This document shows, one piece after another, positions 1 through 5,148 of a stretch of DNA of 6,321 nucleotides. A program made the translations under genes and the position numbers. A model generated the notes under the pieces. That model had not been told where the DNA came from and did not search any database. It saw nothing but the letters and a program-made list of their open reading frames with translations. Origin of the DNA: Streptomyces californicus. GTDB lineage: Bacteria > Actinomycetota > Actinomycetes > Streptomycetales > Streptomycetaceae. How positions within the stretch are numbered: position 1 is the stretch's first letter; each line of letters opens with the position of its first letter. The stretch spans positions 1 to 6,321 of the forward strand of contig NZ_JNZZ01000058.1 in NCBI RefSeq assembly GCF_000717645.1, given 5' to 3'.

Positions 1-98
1 GAGTGTCGGTCACCGGGCGCACCGGTCAGGGAGGTGCGCGGCCAGGGGGCGGGTCGAGACTGGCCGTCGCATACGGCCGCGGCGCAAAGCCGTCGTTC
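1..98. other. Unassigned flank left of the IS
   Basis: I translated this stretch in the three forward frames and the reverse frames and recognised nothing. In particular it does not encode the part of the Tn3-family transposase that would come just before the fragment on the other side of the IS. It may be the end of a gene that starts outside the window, but nothing supports that. Confidence 0.5.
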
Positions 99-102
99 CT
101 AG

Positions 103-123
103 GCCGTGTATCGGAAGTGGATC
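103..123 (+). repeat. Left terminal inverted repeat of the IS
   Basis: It begins GGCCGTGTATCGGAAGTG and matches the reverse complement of 1476-1496 except at position 114 (G here, A in the other end). The adjacent CTAG at 99-102 is the presumed target duplication. Beyond 123 the similarity to the other end is only patchy. Confidence 0.9.
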
Positions 124-142
124 GTGCGCATAGGGTGTCGAC

Positions 143-562
143 ATGTCACTGGGTCACATAGTCCTCCTGTCCGGTCGATCGATCCGGCTCACCGAGCTAC
201 GGATGTCTTCGACCTACGGGGGGATGCTGGAGGGCTACCCGTGCAAGCGCATCAACGACCGGAAGGTCAGCTGGGTCCAGCGGCAGGCCGAGCTTGCGGT
301 TCCCCACACGCCGGTCCATCTTGTTCCGCCCTCGCGCGAGTACCCGGACGAGACCGCCGGCGCCTTCGGTCCCGTTGAGGTGCTGCCTTCCGTGGCCTGC
401 GTCGGTGTCTTCGACTCCACGGCGCTCGACCCGGCAATGGACGGTTCCACCCTCACCGTCGCCTGGTTCCAGCCAGCAGCGGAGGTGCCAGCGGGTGAGG
501 ATGCTGATCTTGCGCTTCGCAGCATTCGTTGGGAGGAACTGGCCCAGGACTACGAGCTGTAG
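143..562 (+). CDS. Passenger gene: small conserved protein of unknown function
   Basis: This encodes 139 residues, probably a soluble cytoplasmic protein, with no signal peptide or membrane segment. The most distinctive stretch is residues 16-40: LTELR, then TYGGMLEGYPCKRIND. Later it has PVHLVPP (57-63), a Cys-containing hydrophobic strand VACVGVF (84-90), a strand TLTVAWFQP (103-111) and a C-terminal IRWEELAQDYEL. From memory, proteins with this TYGGxLEG motif are small uncharacterised bacterial proteins; I cannot assign a function. An immunity-type or accessory role is possible but unproven. The ATG at 143 has AGGG seven bases upstream (132-135), which supports this start. The gene begins only 20 bases inside the left inverted repeat, so its promoter must overlap the IS end or lie outside. 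It converges on the transposase gene. Its position inside the IS means it moves with the element. Confidence 0.75.
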   Translation: MSLGHIVLLSGRSIRLTELRMSSTYGGMLEGYPCKRINDRKVSWVQRQAELAVPHTPVHLVPPSREYPDETAGAFGPVEVLPSVACVGVFDSTALDPAMDGSTLTVAWFQPAAEVPAGEDADLALRSIRWEELAQDYEL

Positions 563-575
563 CGACGTTTGCTGA

Positions 576-1451
576 TCACAGCCACTCGTGGATGGCCGCG
601 ACGAGGACAGTGGCTTCGAAGCGGACCGCGAGCTTGTCGTAGCGGGTGGCCACGGCCCGGTGGCGCTTGAGGCGGTTGATTCCACACTCGACGGCGTGGC
701 GCTCGCGGTAGTCGGCCGGGTCGAAATGCGGCGGTCGGCCGCCGTGGGAGCCGAGCTTTCGGCGGTTGCGGGCCTGGTCGGCCTTGTCGGGGATGGTGCA
801 GAGGATTCCACGACGGCGCAGGTAGGCGCGGTTCTTGCGGGAGGCGTAGGCCTTATCAGCCCGCACGCGATCGGGGCGGACGCGTGGCCGGCCCGGTCCA
901 ATGCGGGGCACTCGGACCTTCTCCAGCACGGGTTCGAACTGCGGCGAGTCCCCGCGCTGCCCGGCCGTGATCACGATCGCCATGGGTTTCTGCCCCTGCT
1001 CGACGGCCAGGTGCAGCTTGGTGGTGAACCCGCCGCGCGAGCGCCCCAACCCGTGATCGCAGGGCTCGGTGAACACGCCGCCCGGTGGTTCCTTCTGCAG
1101 GTCGCCATGCTTGCGGGCCCCGGCCGCATGCTGGTGGGCGCGGCAGACCGTGGAGTCGACATTTAGGTCCCACGTGATCGCCCCCTTCGCGTCGGCCAGG
1201 GACTGGAGCCGGGTGATGATCCGGTGCCAGGTGCCGTTCCGCTGCCACCGACGGAACAGGTCGTAAACCCGGCCCCACGGCCCGTACTCGACGGGCACGT
1301 CCCGCCACGGCACACCAGTTCGGACCCGGAACCGTATGCCGTCGATCAGCTGCCGGCGAGGCCAGACGGGCGGCCGACCCGCCTTCGTCCCCTTCGGCAA
1401 CAACGGCTCCAGCACTGCCCATTGCTCGTCTGTGAGATTCCCCCGCCCCAT
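576..1451 (-). CDS. tnpA: IS5-family DDE transposase, intact
   Basis: This is a 291-residue transposase that should cut and join the ends at 103-123 and 1476-1496. The N-terminal region (about residues 5-75: [29 protein letters not shown], then GVPWRDVP) is the DUF4096-type domain of IS5 transposases. It is followed by the DDE_Tnp_1 catalytic domain. The expected catalytic residues are present: D99 in [11 protein letters not shown]199 in RADKAYAS and E255 in [13 protein letters not shown]. It is one uninterrupted frame, whereas many relatives (IS427-like) need a frameshift. The length is normal for the family. The start codon lies 25 bases inside the right inverted repeat, and there is no strong Shine-Dalgarno sequence. 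No sign of decay is seen. Confidence 0.93.
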   Translation of the reverse strand: MGRGNLTDEQWAVLEPLLPKGTKAGRPPVWPRRQLIDGIRFRVRTGVPWRDVPVEYGPWGRVYDLFRRWQRNGTWHRIITRLQSLADAKGAITWDLNVDSTVCRAHQHAAGARKHGDLQKEPPGGVFTEPCDHGLGRSRGGFTTKLHLAVEQGQKPMAIVITAGQRGDSPQFEPVLEKVRVPRIGPGRPRVRPDRVRADKAYASRKNRAYLRRRGILCTIPDKADQARNRRKLGSHGGRPPHFDPADYRERHAVECGINRLKRHRAVATRYDKLAVRFEATVLVAAIHEWL

Positions 1452-1475
1452 GAGCCGTGATCATTCACCGCTCAA

Positions 1476-1496
1476 GATCCACTTTCGATACACGGC
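1476..1496 (-). repeat. Right terminal inverted repeat of the IS
   Basis: Read on the minus strand from 1496 it begins GGCCGTGTATCGAAAGTG, matching the left end with one difference. The CTAG at 1497-1500 is the presumed target duplication and also the first bases of the Tn3-family transposase fragment that follows. Confidence 0.9.
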
Positions 1497-2446
1497 CTAG
1501 AGTCGCCTCGGCGGACGGGGTCCGCTTCACGGTGCCGGTGCAGTCCCTTCACGCCGGATACAGCCCGAAGTACTTCGGGCTCCGCCACAAGGGCGCCACC
1601 TGGCTCAACGTCGTCAACGACCAGGTCATGGGCCTCGGCGGTGTCGTCGTCCCCGGCACCCTGCGCGACTCCCTGTTCATCCTGGACGCCCTCCACCACC
1701 GCGACGGCGGTCCGAAGCCGGAGACCGTGATCACGGATACCGCCTCGTACTCGGACATCGTGTTCGGGCTGTTCGCGATCTGCGGCTACCAGTTCTCCCC
1801 GCGGATCGCCGACATCGGCGACGCCCGCCTGTGGCGCACCCACGCGAGCGCCGACTACGGACCTCTCCAGGACGCCTCCCGCCACACGGTGCGCCTGGAC
1901 CGGGTCCGGGCCCACTGGGGCGACATGCTGCGCGTGGCCGGCTCCCTGACCACCGGCGAGGTCCGCGGCTACGACCTCATCCGCATGCTCTCCCGCGACG
2001 GCCGCCCGACCGGCCTCGGGGACGCTTTCGCGCACTACGGGCGGATCTTCAAGACCCTGCACCTGCTCCAGTTCGTCTCCGACACCGGCTACCGCCGCAT
2101 GATCGGCAAACAGCTCAACATCACCGAGGCCCGCCACCGCCTCGCCCGGAAGATCTTCTTCGGGCAGCGCGGCGAACTGCGCCAGCACTACCGCGAAGGA
2201 ATGGAGGACCAGCTCGGCGCACTGGGCCTCGCCCTGAACGCCGTGGTCCTGTGGAACAGCCTCTACCTCGACCGCGCGGCCAAACAGCTCGCCGCCGACG
2301 GCTTCCCCGTCACCGACGACCTCCTCGCCCGTCTGTCACCCCTCCAGTTCGACCACATCAACTTTCTCGGCCGCTACGCCTTCTTCCGCCCCCAGGAACC
2401 CGGCAGGCGCCCGCTACGGACTGAAGAGGGCGAACTGCCTGCATGA
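1497..2446 (+). pseudogene. tnpA: C-terminal catalytic part of a Tn3-family transposase, truncated by the IS
   Basis: About 315 codons remain of a gene that is normally close to 1,000. The protein matches the catalytic region of Tn3-family transposases throughout: SADGVRFTVPV, then GYSPKYFG, VITDTASYSD, AFAHYGRIFKTLHLL, RHRLARKIFFGQRGELRQ and GMEDQLGALGL. All three catalytic residues are kept. They are the Asp of SADG (about 1514), the Asp of ITDTA (about 1736) and the Glu of ITEARH (about 2126). Their spacing (74 and 130 residues) is close to that in Tn3. The N-terminal DNA-binding and regulatory domains, about two thirds of the protein, are absent. The frame continues upstream into the IS to an ATG at 1457, giving a 329-residue hybrid ORF with 14 IS-encoded residues. 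That ATG has no clear ribosome binding site, and a protein without the end-binding domain should not transpose. The C-terminus appears natural and ends just before a hairpin. Confidence 0.93.
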
Positions 2447-2448
2447 CC

Positions 2449-2481
2449 GTGGGGCCCGGCCCCAGCGGGTCCGGGCCCCAC
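2449..2481 (+). terminator. Hairpin terminator after the Tn3-family transposase fragment
   Basis: A perfect 11-base-pair stem, GTGGGGCCCGG (2449-2459) with its complement at 2471-2481, closes an 11-base loop two bases after the stop codon. There is no T tract, as is common for terminators of high-GC actinobacteria. Confidence 0.75.
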
Positions 2482-2508
2482 GCCGACACCCGCAGGCGCA
2501 AGCAGGCC

Positions 2509-2543
2509 CGCGATGGTGCCACGACCCGCGCGGCACCATCGCG
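2509..2543. terminator. Second perfect hairpin, possible bidirectional terminator
   Basis: A perfect 12-base-pair stem, CGCGATGGTGCC (2509-2520) with its complement at 2532-2543, closes an 11-base loop 27 bases after the first hairpin. It could be a second terminator, or a recombination or binding site near the end of the old transposon. Confidence 0.5.
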
Positions 2544-2678
2544 CCCGGGTCGGGCATACGGCAGTGGGAGCTGTTGGGGACGGGGTGGCCGTGTTGATGA
2601 TCATGACAGTTCACCTTTTCGGGTGCCGCCCGGGTGAGGTCACCCGTTTGGGCTGGGGTACGGCGACAGACTTTGATC
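2544..2678 (+). promoter_or_regulatory. Upstream region of the 462-residue gene, with a 16-base palindrome
   Basis: CGGGTGA at 2631-2637 and TCACCCG at 2640-2646 form a palindrome with a two-base spacer, about 32 bases before the proposed start codon. Its size and position suit an operator. TGATCATG occurs at 2598-2605 and again spanning the start codon at 2674-2681. I could not pick a confident -35/-10 pair. Confidence 0.35.
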
Positions 2679-4067
2679 ATGTCGAAATTCCCGAGTGGAC
2701 CCTTCACGATCGTCAACCAGGAGACCGGCCGCTGCCTGCGGGTGCGGCTCGGCGAAACGGTGGACCTCAGCAGCCACAGGCTGGGCACCGAGTACCTGCT
2801 GAGCCAGTCCTACCCTCCGAGCCTTGAGCTGGGGCCGGCCGACGGCAGCAAGGCCACCGCCTGGTACTACCGGTCCCACGACGACGCGCTGGAGCGTCAG
2901 CCGTTCAACCAGATCGCCAGCTCCGCGGTCAGCGACCTGCAGAACATCGGCGACTACGGCGTGTGGATGTACAGCGAGCCGTTCGCCGAAGAGCGCGAGA
3001 ACGCCCTCCTGAGGGCGTGGTACGCCAGCAAGCTCAACGACGCGACCGGGGAGGTAGCGAAGCGGCTCCAGGCGCTGATCCCCGAGGAGTGGCACGTACA
3101 GGTCTCGCAGGAATACGAAGACGAGCTGGCGGACTGGGAGAAGGCGGGCAGCCAGTTCGAAGGGGTGGTGGACGAGCCCAACGGCAGGCAGGCAGCGCTG
3201 CTGGAGGAGCTTCGGCCCCAGCACGGCAAGCTGCTGGAGGCTCTCCCCGGGCACATGGACGCGATCATGAAGGCGTACCTGAACGCACCCAAGCTCCACT
3301 GGAAGCACAAGGACGGAACAGCGCTGGACAAGCAGGAGATGGAGCAGTCCTGGGAGCGCGCATTGTTGATCGGGGCCAAAGCGGTGCAGTCGTTCGAGGA
3401 GCAGATGGAGCACGCCGAGCCGCAGGAGCTGGAGAGCCTGCTGGGGGCGCAGGTCCTTGCGATGCGCTTTTCCGGGGCCGAAAAGATCAGTGAGCGACTG
3501 GGGAAGCTGGGGCTGCCGTCACTGTTCGGGGAGGCGCTGGAGGAGGCGCGGCGCACCGAGCAGGCCCTGGTGAAAGCGCTCAAGGCGGAGGCGCCGGTGC
3601 GGGCGTGGCAGCGTCGAGCCCCGATCAAGGGCGTGGCCAGGTGGAACGACCGCTGCGCGAGCCTGGCGTTCTACGGGGAGGACGGGCTCGACGTCATCGG
3701 CGAGAAGTTCGTCGAGGCGATGCGCGCCTACCTCGACGCGGCAGCCAAGGAAGGGATCACCAAGCCCGTGAGCACTGCCAGCTCGCGGACCGGGATGTAC
3801 GGCTGTGGCGCCAAGCGGTACGAGGGCAGTACCTACCGGTGGGACTACGACGGCACGTACATCACCGCCTCGGACAGCAAGACCGTGCCATCGGAGCGAA
3901 CCTACTGGACCGACGACGACGGCCGCCTGGTCGGCAAGACCAAGGGCGGCCCCGGCCAGAAGTGGACGGTCACCCCCTACAAGGAGCCGGCCGACAAGGT
4001 CAATGGCGAGGACATCTTCCTCACCGGTCTGTTCGGACCGCTCGCCAGCATCCTCCGGCCCGCCTGA
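2679..4067 (+). CDS. Uncharacterised 462-residue protein, possible transposon cargo
   Basis: I do not recognise this gene. The frame is open from a GTG at 2634, but I prefer the ATG at 2679, because the first 15 codons are unlike the rest and overlap a palindrome. No good ribosome binding site precedes either start. The protein has no signal peptide or membrane segment. Residues 1-100 look beta-rich (PFTIVNQETGRCLRV, then ATAWYY). Residues 100-360 are strongly helical and charged, with runs such as ERENALLRAWYASKLN, EDELADWEKA and EALEEARRTEQALVKAL. Residues 370-435 are again beta-like (YRWDYDGTYITASDS) and contain a QKW at 427-429, reminiscent of the QxW of ricin-type beta-trefoils. That resemblance is weak and is an inference. 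Codon use is ordinary for a high-GC actinobacterium. The gene lies between two unrelated Tn3-family transposase remnants and has hairpins on both sides, so it stands alone and may be cargo. Confidence 0.8.
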   Translation: MSKFPSGPFTIVNQETGRCLRVRLGETVDLSSHRLGTEYLLSQSYPPSLELGPADGSKATAWYYRSHDDALERQPFNQIASSAVSDLQNIGDYGVWMYSEPFAEERENALLRAWYASKLNDATGEVAKRLQALIPEEWHVQVSQEYEDELADWEKAGSQFEGVVDEPNGRQAALLEELRPQHGKLLEALPGHMDAIMKAYLNAPKLHWKHKDGTALDKQEMEQSWERALLIGAKAVQSFEEQMEHAEPQELESLLGAQVLAMRFSGAEKISERLGKLGLPSLFGEALEEARRTEQALVKALKAEAPVRAWQRRAPIKGVARWNDRCASLAFYGEDGLDVIGEKFVEAMRAYLDAAAKEGITKPVSTASSRTGMYGCGAKRYEGSTYRWDYDGTYITASDSKTVPSERTYWTDDDGRLVGKTKGGPGQKWTVTPYKEPADKVNGEDIFLTGLFGPLASILRPA

Positions 4068-4141
4068 GGGGCAGTTCACCCAAACGGTCCACCGAGTCCG
4101 TCTCCAGCAGCATCCGGTTCCCGGTGCCCAGCAGTACGAGC

Positions 4142-4164
4142 GCCCGGCCCCGTGGGGGCCGGGC
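4142..4164 (+). terminator. Perfect hairpin downstream of the 462-residue gene
   Basis: A 10-base-pair stem, GCCCGGCCCC (4142-4151) with its complement at 4155-4164, has a three-base loop. It is 75 bases after the stop codon and just before the second transposase remnant. It is the best terminator candidate for the 462-residue gene. The rest of 4068-4180 holds no gene that I can support. Confidence 0.55.
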
Positions 4165-4180
4165 CCATCGTCACGAACGA

Positions 4181-4478
4181 CCCCTGGCGCAGGCGTTCGC
4201 CGAGTACGGGCGCATCACCAAGACCCTCCACCTCCTGGCGGTCGTCGACCCGGTCGACGACACCTACCGGCGCCAGATGCACAAGCAGCTCACCGTCCAG
4301 GAGTCCCGCCACAAGCTCGCCCGCGACCTCTGCCACGGCAAGAAGGGCACCCTCCACCAGACGTACCGCCACGGGATGGAGGACCAGCTCGGCGCGCACC
4401 CCGGCCGGCGGCGGCCTGCGCCCGCTGAGCGATCCGGACGCTGCCGCGCTCGACGACGAGGACGGCGCAGCGGGCTGA
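4181..4478 (+). pseudogene. tnpA: Remnant of a second Tn3-family transposase, with deletion and frameshift
   Basis: From about 4181 to 4396 one frame reads LAQAFAEYGRITKTLHLL, then YRRQMHKQL, VQESRHKLARDL and GMEDQLGA. This aligns with the fragment at 1497-2446: by eye about 41 of 68 positions are identical, with a two-residue insertion. It therefore comes from a different transposon and is not a duplicate. The Glu of VQESRH is the third catalytic residue. Both catalytic Asp regions are missing. At about 4397-4401 the similarity jumps to another frame reading AGGGLRPLSDPDAAALDDEDG and a stop at 4476-4478. That resembles the C-terminal tail of actinobacterial Tn3 transposases (compare GRRPLRTEEGEL in the first fragment). 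About 59 codons are missing at the junction. The gene is dead. Confidence 0.82.
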
Positions 4479-4494
4479 GCCCCGGCATCAGCCC
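4472..4494 (+). terminator. Small hairpin at the end of the second transposase remnant
   Basis: GGGCTGA (4472-4478) pairs with TCAGCCC (4488-4494) across nine bases and overlaps the stop codon. It is a plausible weak terminator. The remaining stretch to 4665 shows no gene that I can support, apart from a 10-base palindrome CGGACGTCCG at 4656-4665 directly after the cold-shock gene. Confidence 0.35.
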
Positions 4495-4665
4495 TCGCTG
4501 GCGCAGCCGGCCGCGGCCTCGCCTCAGCGGGCGTCGCCGAAGGGTCGGCGGCCTCCTCGGCGGGGGTGCGGCCAGCGCGGTGACGCCGCAGCACCCGGCG
4601 GTCGCGTGGGGCCTCTGTGCCGGAGCCTGTGCTGGCTTCCTGGGGCTTGGCGACCCGGACGTCCG

Positions 4666-4863
4666 CTACTTGTTGCTGACCTTGACGTTGACGGCGTTCA
4701 GCCCCTTGTTTCCCCGCTCGATCTGGTAGTCGACCTTGTCGTTGTCCTTAATTTGGCCGATTAGCCCCGATGAGTGCACGAAAATGTCTTCACTGCCGTC
4801 CTGGGGGATGATGAACCCGAATCCCTTTGCTTCGTTGTAGAACTTCACTGTGCCTTCGTGCAT
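4666..4863 (-). CDS. Cold-shock protein (CspA family), foreign-looking
   Basis: This is a 65-residue single cold-shock domain that binds single-stranded RNA and DNA in the cytoplasm, as an RNA chaperone. Both nucleic-acid motifs are present: RNP1 KGFGFI (13-18) and RNP2 DIFVH (26-30). The length is complete. The start at 4863 is set by a strong ribosome binding site, GAGGAGG, six to twelve bases upstream. The upstream extension of the frame is not family-like. Typical Streptomyces members begin with GTVKWFN; this one has GTVKFYN, with SSGLI (31-35) and KGLNAVNVK near the end, a pattern I associate with Bacteroidota. Codons such as GAA, ACA, GCA, ATT, CTA, CAA and GGA are frequent, unlike the neighbouring genes. 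This suggests acquisition from a lower-GC donor. The gene converges on the transposase remnant and diverges from the resolvase, between transposon parts, so it may be cargo. Confidence 0.93.
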   Translation of the reverse strand: MHEGTVKFYNEAKGFGFIIPQDGSEDIFVHSSGLIGQIKDNDKVDYQIERGNKGLNAVNVKVSNK

Positions 4864-4893
4864 CTCTGCCTCCTCGCCGAGGCGTGCGCCTCG
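4864..4893 (-). promoter_or_regulatory. Leader of the cold-shock gene: ribosome binding site and hairpin
   Basis: On the minus strand CGAGGCG (4893-4887) and CGCCTCG (4884-4878) form an inverted repeat directly before the GAGGAGG ribosome binding site (4875-4869). The second arm can also pair with the first GAGG of the ribosome binding site, so two exclusive structures can be drawn. This is an inference from inspection, with no folding calculation. Confidence 0.45.
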
Positions 4894-5073
4894 CTTGTCG
4901 CCACATCCTGCTCGGCCTCGGGGTGATGTGAGGCCATCGGCGAAAACGATCATGCCCACCGGGTCGCGGCCCTATACCCCGGACACGCCCGTGACTGCGG
5001 GTCACTCGCAGAAATGGTCCTTTCCAGAGAACCTCCGCCGGAGACCCGCGTGGAGCTCCGGGACCCCGGATTC
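4894..5073. promoter_or_regulatory. Divergent intergenic region between cold-shock and resolvase genes
   Basis: There is no gene here. The promoters of both divergent genes must lie in this stretch or in the repeat array next to it, but I cannot point to a convincing -35/-10 pair. Visible structure is limited to GTGAC/GTCAC arms at 4991-5005 and an isolated GAGAAC at 5027-5032 that resembles the repeats at 5074-5139. Confidence 0.35.
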
Positions 5074-5139
5074 GTTCTCACAACCCGTTCTCACTCAGGT
5101 CGGGACCGGGCCCCCTTCTGAGAACTGGGTTGTGAGAAC
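5074..5139. promoter_or_regulatory. Probable res site/operator of the resolvase: four GTTCTCA repeats
   Basis: GTTCTCA occurs at 5074 and 5087, and its complement TGAGAAC at 5119 and 5133. The outermost 13 bases are a perfect inverted repeat, GTTCTCACAACCC (5074-5086) with its complement at 5127-5139. Within each half the motif is repeated directly with a 13- or 14-base period. The array ends nine bases before the resolvase start. Tn3-type resolvases bind several inverted sites just upstream of their own gene, where they both recombine and repress. Position and symmetry fit this; the motif is not one that I know. Confidence 0.65.
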
Positions 5140-5148
5140 ATCCCGGTC

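Larger units (their letters stand above)
103..1496. mobile_element. Complete IS5-family insertion sequence with a passenger gene
   Basis: The element is about 1.39 kb and is bounded by inverted repeats at 103-123 and 1476-1496. The tetranucleotide CTAG sits immediately outside each end (99-102 and 1497-1500). CTAG matches the YTAR target of several IS5-family groups and reads as a target duplication. Counting CTAG, the two 25-base ends differ at one base only. The element holds a full-length DDE transposase on the minus strand and a 139-codon passenger gene on the plus strand. The two genes converge with 13 bases between them. IS5 elements of this type are usually 0.8-1.0 kb with the transposase filling the element, so the extra 0.45 kb holding the passenger gene is unusual. 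The ends and the transposase look intact, so the element may still be active. Confidence 0.9.

Noticed and set aside
588..1166. Long plus-strand frame within the IS
   Set aside because: It is antisense to the intact transposase, whose catalytic residues are all present, so it is a shadow.
2640..3413. Long minus-strand frame opposite the orphan gene
   Set aside because: It is a mirror of the codon bias of the plus-strand gene and has no recognisable domain or ribosome binding site.
3605..4729. Long open frame of 374 codons across the end of the orphan gene and the second transposase remnant
   Set aside because: Only the part from about 4181 to 4396 is protein-like. The first part is a shadow of the 462-residue gene and the last part is low-complexity Arg/Pro, as expected from high-GC DNA.
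4864..4959. Extended start of the cold-shock gene upstream of 4863
   Set aside because: The extra 32 residues are unlike the family, while the ATG at 4863 has a strong ribosome binding site and gives a normal-length protein.
4960..5030. Candidate Tn3-type terminal repeat (reverse complement begins GGGGTATAG)
   Set aside because: It starts with GGGG, as many Tn3 ends do, but it lacks the usual inner conserved part and I found no matching partner elsewhere in the window.
5074..5139. LexA (SOS) box near the resolvase
   Set aside because: The repeats contain GAAC and GTTC, but never in the GAACN4GTTC spacing of the actinobacterial LexA site.
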